DNA from: Lentisphaeria bacterium
GTDB lineage: Bacteria > Verrucomicrobiota > Lentisphaeria > Oligosphaerales > Oligosphaeraceae
Direction: 5' to 3'
Assembly (NCBI GenBank): GCA_016287975.1
Contig: JAEEXV010000210.1
Span: forward strand, 1 to 7,692
DNA length: 7,692 bases
The position numbers and the translations under genes are program-made. A model generated the notes under the pieces. The model worked only from the letters and a program-made list of their open reading frames with translations. It was not told where the DNA came from and did no database searches. Shown one piece after another: positions 1 to 7,300 of the stretch. The first letter of the stretch is position 1, and each line of letters starts with the position of its first letter.

Positions 1-1173
1 CGTGTCCGTCAGCAGCGCCACCCCGCACACCGCGTGCCCGCGCATCAGCACGCCGCACACCGTCGTCCGAAAACGCACCTCGACCCCCGCCCCCAGCGCA
101 CTCTCCAGCAGCCAATGCGCGTAGGGCGCATCCGCGCGCTCAGGCATCGCCTGGCCCCCCAGTTCGCTCAGCGCCTCCACGCACAGCACCCGCCCGCCCC
201 TCTGGGCCCCCGCTATCGCCGCGTGCGCGCCAGACGCCCCGCCACCCGCCACCACCACGTCGTAATCCCCATCCTCCTCCGCCACGCACGACAACTCCAT
301 CCCCACCGTCCGCACCCCGTGCCGCCGAGGCCCCTGGTCCAGCCACGTCACCTCCTCCTCGCCACGCGCCACGCGGCGCCCCGTCACGCACCATTCCTGC
401 GCCCGACGCACCTCCGCCCCCGAATGCGACAGCATCCACGGCAACTCCGCCTGGCCCAGGCGGCACAGCGGCGCCGCCGCCCGCGCGACCTCCGCCTCGT
501 CCCACCCGCAGCGCCGCCCCTCCACCGACGGCAATGGCGCCATCAACCGCGTCCCAGCCCCCCACGCATCCAGGCGAAGCCGCGCCTCCTGGCGCAGCCC
601 CTCCCGAAAATCCCCCTCCCGCATCTGGACGGCGCGCTCATACAGGCACAGCGGCAGGCGACCGACATCCGTCTCCACCAGCGGCATCGCCACCGTGACC
701 GCGCCGCCCTGCTCCGAACACCCGCCCAGCACGCCCAGGCGCATCACGCGGCTCGACAACGACGTCCCTGGCTGCCACAGATGCGCCTGCTGCGGCAGAA
801 AGCCGTCCCGCGTCGCATCCACCACCACCTGCGCCGACACCGCGACATACCCGTTCGGGGAGAAGAAGACCCAGCCCGCGATCCGACGGTCGGAGGCGTC
901 CAGCAGCGGCCTCACTGGCCACAGCGCATAATACAGCGACGCGCCGCACGCCAGCAGCCTGTCCTCCAGCGACGCCTTCAACCCCGCAGGCGTCCCATCC
1001 GCCAGCGGCGCCTCCCAGCAGCCCACGCGCTCCTCCCCCAGATACGCATACGGCGTCGCCAGCAGCACGCCGCGGCCTTCCCGCCGCAGCTGCTCCGCCA
1101 GCGCGACCGCCCCCGTCACCCCGCCGACCAGCAGCACGTCGATTTGTCGTATGAGCGGTATCTGAAGTTGCAT
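1..1173 (-). CDS. FAD-dependent oxidoreductase, N-terminal part (C-terminus off the left edge)
   Basis: Reading the minus strand from the ATG at 1173, the frame stays open for 391 codons to the window edge. No upstream start is possible because a TAG lies in frame three codons before it. Residues 12-40 form a degenerate Rossmann start (DVLLVGGVTGAVALAEQL) in which one glycine of GxGxxG is missing. Residues 116-126 read VVVDATRDGFL, like the 'DATGDG' element of the FAD_oxidored family (PF12831). Residues 303-340 form an intact dinucleotide-binding motif: DYDVVVAGGGASGAHAA (G310, G312, G315), then the acidic E333 that would bind the FAD ribose, then LGGQ. I infer a flavoenzyme; its substrate cannot be told. 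The two half-similar Rossmann starts suggest a fused or duplicated domain. No strong ribosome site precedes the ATG. It is divergent from the ArnT-like gene. The family call is firm; completeness and substrate are unknown. Confidence 0.85.
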   Translation of the reverse strand, partial: MQLQIPLIRQIDVLLVGGVTGAVALAEQLRREGRGVLLATPYAYLGEERVGCWEAPLADGTPAGLKASLEDRLLACGASLYYALWPVRPLLDASDRRIAGWVFFSPNGYVAVSAQVVVDATRDGFLPQQAHLWQPGTSLSSRVMRLGVLGGCSEQGGAVTVAMPLVETDVGRLPLCLYERAVQMREGDFREGLRQEARLRLDAWGAGTRLMAPLPSVEGRRCGWDEAEVARAAAPLCRLGQAELPWMLSHSGAEVRRAQEWCVTGRRVARGEEEVTWLDQGPRRHGVRTVGMELSCVAEEDGDYDVVVAGGGASGAHAAIAGAQRGGRVLCVEALSELGGQAMPERADAPYAHWLLESALGAGVEVRFRTTVCGVLMRGHAVCGVALLTDT

Positions 1174-1226
1174 CGCCGTCTATCGCCCCTGAAAACCATC
1201 GCCTCCCCCCGACATCCATTCCCCCG

Positions 1227-1232
1227 ATTATA
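1227..1232 (-). promoter_or_regulatory. Candidate -10 box (TATAAT) for the FAD oxidoreductase gene
   Basis: The minus strand carries a perfect TATAAT 53 bases upstream of the oxidoreductase ATG, inside an AT-richer island in an otherwise GC-rich window. No good TTGACA-like -35 box lies 16-18 bases upstream, so this is a partial promoter match. Transcription from here would give a leader of roughly 45 bases. The rest of the 118-base divergent gap (1174-1291) also has to hold the promoter for the plus-strand glycosyltransferase. The best -10-like string I see for that gene is CATAAT at 1269-1274, and it is weak. Confidence 0.4.
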
Positions 1233-1291
1233 TTAGAGCAATCGCAGGATTTCCTTACCGACCGATAACATAATCCACCTTTTCGCATTCC

Positions 1292-3067
1292 ATGCCCGCC
1301 CCCGAAAACAAACCCCTGACGGTTCTCCCGCTGCTCATCTGCACGGGCCTGCTCTTCCTGCTGGCCCTGCCCTTCGGGGAACTGCGCGCCAGCGACGAAT
1401 CCATCTTCGCCGCCATCGCGCAGGACATGATCGACCACCGCAACTGGCTCACCCCGCAGTTCCAGGGCATCGACTGCTCCCTCTTCCCCCTCTATCCGTG
1501 GCTCGTCGCCATCTGCTCCGGCTTCGCTCGCGTCACCACCTTCACCGTCCGCCTCCCCGCCACCCTGTCCCTCTTCGGCATCGCCGCCGCCGCATTCCTC
1601 ATCGCCCGACGCCACCGCTCCGCCAACTGCGGCGCCATCGCCGCCATCATCGTCCTCACCTGCCTGGGCAGCCTTCGAATCGGCCTCGTCGCCCAGACCG
1701 AGACCCTCCACGCATTCCTCCTCACCGCCGCCTGGTTCATCTGGTACGAACTCGGCCCCCAGCGCCAACGCTGGAGCGCCGCATGGGGCGTGTCCCTGCT
1801 GCTCGTCTTCCTCGACACCTTCAACGTCGGCCTCAAGGCCCCCTGCTTCTTCTATCTGCCGCTGCTCCTCACCCGAATGCCCCCCAAGACCCGCCGACGC
1901 CTGCAGCAGCCGAAGCATCTGGCCTGGCTGCTCTTCTATGCCCTGCTCCTCTATCTCTGGCTCATGAATTTCTGCCCGCAGCAGCCGCTCCTCCCGTGGA
2001 ACACCGTGGTCGGCGCCGCCAGCGAAATCCCCGACACCGCCCTCATCGTCCACCTCTTCCGCTTCCCCGCCCAGGTCTTCGCCCTCCTGCTGCCCTGGGG
2101 CCTCCTCGCCTGGGTGCCCTTCTGCCTCGCACTCCGCCCCCTCGAACCGCCTGGCTCCATCTGCAGCTTCCTTCGCGCCGTCGTCTTCTGCCCGTTCCTC
2201 TTCTACCTGTTCTTCCCTGGACAGTCCCCGCTGATGCTGCTGGCGCAGCTTGGCCCCCTGGCCGTGCTGATCAGTTTCAACGCCCCCATCGTCCTGCACC
2301 GCGCCGAGCGCTTCTTCCGACGCCTCACCGCCATCTGGAGCGTGCTGCTCATCACGGCGCTGGTCATCGCCTCGATCTTCTGGCTGCTCGCCGCACTCGG
2401 CAAGATCACCCTCGTCGGCCCCGCCGCCCTGGGCATCCCCCCGCGCGCCCTGACCATCGTCTTCTCCGTCCTCTCCGCCATCCTGCTCTTTGCCGCAGGC
2501 TGGCTGCTCCTGGAACTCACCGCATCCTTCAACCCGCTGTCACTCGCCTGGTGCACCTTCGGCACCCGCCTGCTCCACATCTGCCTCGCCTTCCCGCTGC
2601 TCTTCCTCACCGTCACCGACCGACGCTACGCCGCCCTCCGAATCCGCGGCGAAATCAAGCTGTCTGACGACGGGGAGTTCACCGCCCCCCTCGCCAGGGA
2701 ATCCCCACCCCCCGTCATCTACCTCGATTCCGAGGACGCCTACCCCGCCATCTGCTACTATCTCGACTGCCCTGTCCGACGAATTCGCCGCCCGCTGGAG
2801 GAACTGCCCCGCACCGACAACGTCATCTACCTGCTCAGTTCACGCCCCCCGACCATCATCACCCGAAACTGGGAGGCCATCTCCCCGCCAGTCAACTTCC
2901 ATCTGCAGCGCGAGACCAAGTCCGACGTGCACTTCACCCGTATGCACCTGGAGGCCGTCCTGCGCCGCGAATCCGTCAACAACCCCGCCCTCCCTGGCTT
3001 CCACCCCCCCGTCCGTTTCACCCTCTATCGCGGCACCCTCCCAAAACTGCCCGCAGATACCCGATAA
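1292..3067 (+). CDS. ArnT/PMT-like integral membrane glycosyltransferase (GT-C fold)
   Basis: This 591-residue protein is dominated by hydrophobic segments from residue 11 to about 441, followed by a soluble tail of about 150 residues. TM1 (11-29) leads into a loop reading RASDESIFAAIAQDMIDHRNW (33-52). This matches the 'DE..YA.IAREM...GDW' signature of ArnT and related polyprenyl-phosphate-sugar transferases, where the DE pair (D35/E36) is catalytic and metal-binding. VRLPATLSLFGIAAAAFLIARR (86-107) matches the next conserved element. The usual 'KPPL' lysine motif is replaced by SLFPLYPW (63-70). Such enzymes use an undecaprenyl- or dolichyl-phosphate-linked sugar to glycosylate a lipid or protein on the outer face of the membrane. 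Donor and acceptor are unknown here, and no arn or polysaccharide genes lie nearby. The ATG at 1292 has no clear ribosome site, but the protein begins properly just before TM1. The family call is confident; the exact substrate is not. Confidence 0.8.
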   Translation: MPAPENKPLTVLPLLICTGLLFLLALPFGELRASDESIFAAIAQDMIDHRNWLTPQFQGIDCSLFPLYPWLVAICSGFARVTTFTVRLPATLSLFGIAAAAFLIARRHRSANCGAIAAIIVLTCLGSLRIGLVAQTETLHAFLLTAAWFIWYELGPQRQRWSAAWGVSLLLVFLDTFNVGLKAPCFFYLPLLLTRMPPKTRRRLQQPKHLAWLLFYALLLYLWLMNFCPQQPLLPWNTVVGAASEIPDTALIVHLFRFPAQVFALLLPWGLLAWVPFCLALRPLEPPGSICSFLRAVVFCPFLFYLFFPGQSPLMLLAQLGPLAVLISFNAPIVLHRAERFFRRLTAIWSVLLITALVIASIFWLLAALGKITLVGPAALGIPPRALTIVFSVLSAILLFAAGWLLLELTASFNPLSLAWCTFGTRLLHICLAFPLLFLTVTDRRYAALRIRGEIKLSDDGEFTAPLARESPPPVIYLDSEDAYPAICYYLDCPVRRIRRPLEELPRTDNVIYLLSSRPPTIITRNWEAISPPVNFHLQRETKSDVHFTRMHLEAVLRRESVNNPALPGFHPPVRFTLYRGTLPKLPADTR

Positions 3068-3134
3068 TTACCTGTCGCGCGCATCCGCAAGCGCATTTCC
3101 GCAGACGGATATTTCCTCCACCCCTTTCGCGGCG

Positions 3135-3159
3135 TAGCCACGGCGTCCCGCCGTGGCTA
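3135..3159. terminator. Perfect 10-bp hairpin between convergent genes; bidirectional terminator or REP-like element
   Basis: The arms TAGCCACGGC (3135-3144) and GCCGTGGCTA (3150-3159) pair perfectly around a GTCCC loop. The hairpin sits between the stop of the plus-strand glycosyltransferase (3067) and the stop of the minus-strand PNPOx gene (3197), where a shared terminator is expected. No clean T-run follows on either strand (TCTTATCC on plus), so it is not a canonical intrinsic terminator. The near-symmetric form is also typical of short dispersed palindromes in GC-rich genomes. The remainder of the 129-base gap (3068-3196) shows nothing else that I can name. Confidence 0.5.
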
Positions 3160-3196
3160 TCTTATCCGAGCCCCGCGTCTGGCGCAGGTGTAGCCG

Positions 3197-3727
3197 TCAG
3201 AAGCGCATTTCCTCCGAGGGTTTCATGGGGTCGCGGGAGATGGTGACGGTCACGGTGCCAGGCTTGAAATAGAGCACCATCGTGTTTTTATCGTCGGGGG
3301 AGTAATGCTTTTTCAGTCCAGGGTAGGCATCCAGCATGGCGGCCTTCGGTTCGCGCCTGGGGTCATTGACCAGGCGGCCCGTCACGCGGAGCACTTCGCG
3401 CTCCCCTTTCATGGCGCAGAGTTCGACCCTCCCGTTGGCCAGCAACTGCCGCGCGACCGCCTTCCTGCGGCCAGTCTGGATGTAGAGTTTCTCCTCGAAG
3501 ATCAGGATCGTCCCGAAGGGGCGGACATGCGGCTGGTCGTTCCCGTCCACCGTCGCGATGTAATAGACCTTCGCCTCCTTCAGGAAGTCGTAGGTCCGCT
3601 TCATGTTCACGGCGGCATCCTCGGGGGCGACCGTCGGCCTCTTGCACCGCACGTCGAACAGGCTCTGGCAGCCGCAGAACAGCCCCGACACAAGAACCCC
3701 AGCCAACACCAGCACCGCGATCTTCAT
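3197..3727 (-). CDS. PNPOx-fold (pyridoxamine 5'-phosphate oxidase-like) flavin-binding-type protein with lipoprotein-like signal peptide
   Basis: This is a 176-residue protein. Residues 44-165 match the small single-domain pyridoxamine phosphate oxidase-like family (PF01243/COG5015 type): YDFLKEAKVYYIATVDGNDQPHVRPFG (46-72), then LYIQTGRRKAVARQLLANGRVELCAMKG (81-108) and the tail REPKAAMLDAYPGLKKHYSPDD. Such proteins bind FMN or F420 and usually reduce or oxidise small molecules, but this one's substrate is unknown. What is odd is the extra N-terminus MKIAVLVLAGVLVSGLFCGCQS, a lipoprotein-like export signal with Cys20 as the probable lipidated residue (lipobox FCGC, atypical). The start at 3727 is supported by AAGGAG nine bases upstream. 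Met42 (3604) would give the usual cytoplasmic length, but it has a poorer site and leaves the signal-like stretch unexplained. The frame stays open much further upstream, but that region overlaps the methyltransferase and is not coding. It is the third gene of a minus-strand run. Confidence 0.85.
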   Translation of the reverse strand: MKIAVLVLAGVLVSGLFCGCQSLFDVRCKRPTVAPEDAAVNMKRTYDFLKEAKVYYIATVDGNDQPHVRPFGTILIFEEKLYIQTGRRKAVARQLLANGRVELCAMKGEREVLRVTGRLVNDPRREPKAAMLDAYPGLKKHYSPDDKNTMVLYFKPGTVTVTISRDPMKPSEEMRF

Positions 3728-3736
3728 CTGCTTTGT

Positions 3737-3742
3737 CTCCTT
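3737..3742 (-). promoter_or_regulatory. Ribosome binding site of the PNPOx-like gene (decides the start)
   Basis: The minus strand reads AAGGAG here, nine bases before the ATG at 3727. It is the main reason to prefer the long form with the signal peptide over initiation at Met42, and to reject the much longer open frame that reaches into the methyltransferase gene. Confidence 0.7.
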
Positions 3743-3791
3743 GTTTTTCGATGATCCCCCAAAAAAAGTCCCGCCACGTAATGCAGAAGGG

Positions 3792-3819
3792 AAAAACAGG
3801 CGGCCTCCGTCCAGCGCCT
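3792..3819 (-). terminator. Weak terminator-like stem with T-run after the methyltransferase stop
   Basis: Directly after the methyltransferase TAG, the minus strand reads AGGCG, a 12-base loop, CGCCT, G, then five Ts. The stem is only 5 bp and the loop is long, so this is at best an attenuator that would reduce read-through into the PNPOx gene. The 92-base gap also holds a run of seven Ts further down (3764-3770 region) without a strong stem. If the structure is not functional, the three minus-strand genes form one simple operon. Confidence 0.3.
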
Positions 3820-4365
3820 CTACCGCACGAAATGCAGGTGAAACTGCCGTCGCTCCAGGTCGAGCAGGAACTGCTTGGCGTCCAGACCGCCACCGTAGCC
3901 GACCAGCCGATGGTCCTTGCCGATGACGCGATGGCACGGGACAATGACGGAAACGGGGTTGCACCCGCAGGCGCCCGCCACCGCGCGCATCGCGCTGGGC
4001 GCCCCCAGCGCCTCGGCGAGCGCGCCGTAGGAGGTCGTGGCGCCATACGGAATCTGACGCAGGAGATGCCACACCCGCCGCTGGAAGCCGCTGCCTATCT
4101 GCAGCAGCGGCAGTTCCGAGAAAGACTGGCGCCCGCTCGCGAAATACTCGTCGAGCGCCTGGACGGTCTGCTGGACGACCTCGGAGGGGGCGAAGACGGG
4201 GTGCGCCTGCAGCATCTGCAGCAGCGCCTTCAGGGAGGGACTCGACGCGTCGTCCCCGTCTTCGTCCAGCCAGTCGCAAAGGCAGAGGTTGCCCCGCCAG
4301 GCCCCCAGCAGAAGCACGCCGCACGGAGCCTCGTAGCGCTGCAGTTGCAAAGGCGCTCCGCTCAT
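3820..4365 (-). CDS. ogt: Methylated-DNA--protein-cysteine S-methyltransferase (O6-alkylguanine repair)
   Basis: The 181-residue protein has the full length of the Ogt/MGMT family, which repairs O6-methylguanine in DNA by irreversible transfer of the alkyl group to its own cysteine. The active-site motif PCHRV lies at 143-147 with Cys144 as acceptor. FQRRVWHLLRQIPYGATTSYGALA (94-117), including Y113, and the arginine finger region MRAVAG (R127) fit the DNA-binding helix-turn-helix. The tail VGYGGGLDAKQFLLDLE closes the active-site pocket. The more variable N-terminal domain occupies residues 1-88. No fused AraC/Ada domain is present, so this is the non-regulatory type. The start at 4365 has an excellent ribosome site five bases away. 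ATG overlaps the TGA of the upstream ankyrin gene by four bases (ATGA), implying coupled translation. The enzyme call is firm; the symbol ogt rather than another paralogue name is a convention. Confidence 0.95.
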   Translation of the reverse strand: MSGAPLQLQRYEAPCGVLLLGAWRGNLCLCDWLDEDGDDASSPSLKALLQMLQAHPVFAPSEVVQQTVQALDEYFASGRQSFSELPLLQIGSGFQRRVWHLLRQIPYGATTSYGALAEALGAPSAMRAVAGACGCNPVSVIVPCHRVIGKDHRLVGYGGGLDAKQFLLDLERRQFHLHFVR

Positions 4366-7300
4366 GATTCACCTCCTTTCCCGTTCCGTCCACGACGGCG
4401 CGCGATCAGGAAGACGCATCCCAGAAGCGCCAGCACCGCCACCGCGCCGCCGATCCACGGCGCGTAGTCGAGCCAATCCTTTCCGCGTTCAACGGTGGGC
4501 GTTTTCGCCTTTGGCAGCGGCGGCAGTTCCTGCCACGTCTTCGCGCCCTTGGCACGCAGAAACTGCGCCAGTTCCGCATTGCCGCTCTCCTGGGCAACGT
4601 CCAGCGGCGTGTAGCCGCGATGGTTGCGCGCGTTGAGCTCCGCCCCCTTCGCCAGCAGCATCTCGACGATCTCGGGACGGGTGTTCCACTTCGCCATCAG
4701 ATGCAGCGGCGTCTCTCCGGCATGGTTCGCGAGGTTCACGTCGGTGCGCGGGTCGGCCAGCAGGGCCCGATAGACCTCTGGACGCGCCCGCACCTGCGGG
4801 AGGTAAATGAGGCAGGTGTCGCCGTCGCCATCCTGGGCATTTGGATCGGCGCCGCGTTTCAGCAGCGTCTGGACATTCGCGGCCTTCATCATGACGGCCG
4901 CCGTCTGCAATGGCGTATGCCCGTCCCTGCAGCGCGTCTCGATGCCGATCCCCGCGTCCAGCAGCGCCTCGACCATGACGGGCGCGCCGTGTGCGGCGGC
5001 CGTGTGGATGGGCGCATAGCCGCTGTCGGGCTTCTGGCGGTCAAGCGGGTCGCCTGCGTCCTGGAGCAGTTTCAGCATCGCGGGATCCTTGCATTTCGCC
5101 ACGATGATCTGGGCCAGTTCGCCAGGGTAGTTCTCGTGTGCCTTCCAGTCATAGCCAAACCGCAGCATTTCCTGGACGACCTCCGTCTGTTCGTTCCTTA
5201 CGGCGGCGGTGAAAGTGCCGCCGCGGGAGGTCGCCACGGAGGGATATGCACTCGGCGAGAAGTCCATCTTCCAGCGCGCATACCACTCCAGCAGGAACTC
5301 CTGCTCGTCCGCGGGCAGCGCCCGTTTCTCCAGGAGGGCGCGGACTTCGGCGAGGGTGCCGTCGCGGCGGCCATCCAGCAGTTCCCGCTCCAGCCGACGC
5401 AGTTCGCCGCCGAACTTGCCTGTGAAGAGGCGGATGCGGAGGCCGCAGTCGTCATAGTGGGCCGTGCCGAGTTTGGAATCCGCAAAGGAGCGCCGCGCCA
5501 GCCCGCCGCGCGCGCGGAACGCCGCCTCGCCGCCGAGTTCCTGCAACGTCTTCGCCGCGTCGTCATAGCGCAATTCGGCCAGTTCGTGCCACAGCCTATA
5601 GTAGAGGAAGTCCCATTTCTTCATGCCCGCCTGGTATTCCTGGAAGAGCCGCGCCGCCTGCTCCTTGACCTCGGGATCGAGGTAGACCTTCTGCCAGCCG
5701 TAGCCGCCATAGTCGTAGGCGATTTCCACGAGGCACTGGTAGCCCATCGCGGGGACGCCCGAATCGCGCCTCGGGCACTTCATCGCCTCCATCGCCAACT
5801 GCCGGATCAGCTCGTGGGAGCCGCCCCAGCGCGGCAGCAGCGCCCAGAGCGCCTGCGACATGGCGGAGGAATTGGTCGGGTCGATGCTCAGCACCGCCTT
5901 CAATTCGCGGATGACCGCCTCCGTGTCGCCATCTCCCATCTCCACGGTGATCAACTGGATATGCGGGTTGGCCCACTCTGGATGCAGTTCCAGCGCCTTG
6001 TGGAAGTGCGTGCGAGCCGATCGAAGATGACGGCCGAAGCCGTCCCAGCCCTCCCTCGTCACCGTGGACGCCCAGCCGCCGCCGCGCTGCGACCACGCCC
6101 AGAAGATGTCCGCCCTGCCCTGCACCATCTCCCAGAACCACGGGTCGATCTGCGCCCCCACGGGCTTCAGGCGCGTTTCCAGTTCCCCCCAGAAGCGCTG
6201 CCCCTCTTTCACGTTGAAGGAAAGATCATTGTAATACCACAGGTAGCAGATGCGCCCCTTCCAGCGCCCTTCGCGCACCGCCGCCTCGACCGCCCCGAGC
6301 AAATCCTTTTCACACTGCTTGCGTTCCTTGGAGTTCCTGGGATAGCCCTTGGAGATGTAGTCCAGCAGCAGCGTGCGGCAAAGCGCCGTCCCGCCGCCGT
6401 GCCGCAACTTCTCCAGCGCGGCCTCCGCCTCGGTGCCGCGCCCCGCATCGAAGAGCCGCATTGCCCGCGCCATCTCCGCCCAGAAGTCGTCGGCGGGCTT
6501 CCTGGGGATCTCGCCGCCCTGCCGCGGCATCGGCATGCCCCGATAGAAGCAGTCGAGAAACAACTTGATGTCCGCAGGCGCGCTGGCGGGCGAATCCTCG
6601 CGCAGCAACTCCTCCAACTGCGTCAGGCGTAGTTCCTTCACTTCCTTCTGCCGCCGAAAGCACTCCTCGTCGAAGAACCCCTTGAACGGGTTCTCGTCCG
6701 CCGCAGAATCATGCGTTTCCTTCTTCGGCTTTTCGGGCGGCGGGAGTTTGGCGGCGCGCTCCTTGCCCAGCAGTTTCTCGCGCAGGGGCTGGTCGACATT
6801 GTCGAAGAAGAAATGCACCTCGGCGTCGGGCGCGGTCTTGAAATACTCGACCAGAACCGCCGCGACCTCAGGCTGCTGCTGCGACATCGCCAGCAGCGAC
6901 CACCGCGCCGCGTACGCGGTCAGATCCACGCCGCCCTTTTTCGCGGTCGTTAGTTGCGTGCAGGCGATGCGGATGACGTTGTGGACATATTCGGCCTTGC
7001 CCGTCGCGAGGAAGCGCCCCCAGTTGAAGTCGGGATCGACCTCGGACGCCGCCTCCACCTGCGCCTGCGTTGGCCAAGATGACGGCGCGCGCATCGACAG
7101 GACCAGTTTCGCCTTGCCGAAGATGCACTTCTGAACTGCTTCGCGCGTCTCCGGCGCGGCCGCCTGCATCGCAATCAGCAGCGTCGCCTGGAACTTCACC
7201 TGCCGCAACTTGAGGATGTCCGCGCGCCATGCCTCCAGGCGCTCCGGATTTGCGCGGAACACCTCGAAGAAGAACCCCGTGATTGGCGACACTTGCTCAT

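Noticed and set aside
1174..1199. Alternative ATG at 1199 for the oxidoreductase, just behind a GGAGG-like string.
   Set aside because: It is 26 bases from the chosen ATG, so it is out of frame with the Rossmann-containing protein.
34..1236. Long open frame on the plus strand (400 codons), rich in Arg, His and Pro.
   Set aside because: It is antisense to the oxidoreductase, whose Rossmann motifs are unmistakable, and its biased composition is typical of a shadow frame in GC-rich DNA.
638..2299. Long open frame on the minus strand (553 codons).
   Set aside because: It runs across the divergent gap and antisense to both flanking genes, and its translation is low-complexity Glu/Gly/Ala. It is a GC-rich shadow of the oxidoreductase and the glycosyltransferase, which have clear family motifs.
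1292..3067. The glycosyltransferase as ArnT of a lipid A aminoarabinose operon.
   Set aside because: No other arn gene is present and the lysine motif is missing, so only the superfamily is supported.
3728..4393. In-frame upstream extension of the PNPOx gene, giving a 398-residue protein.
   Set aside because: The extension lies out of frame within the methyltransferase gene and reads as Arg/Ala/Gly-rich shadow. A strong ribosome site and signal peptide mark the start at 3727.
4620..6632. Long open frame on the plus strand (670 codons).
   Set aside because: It is antisense to the ankyrin gene, with no signal, motif or ribosome site; the ankyrin repeats and signal peptide on the other strand are real.
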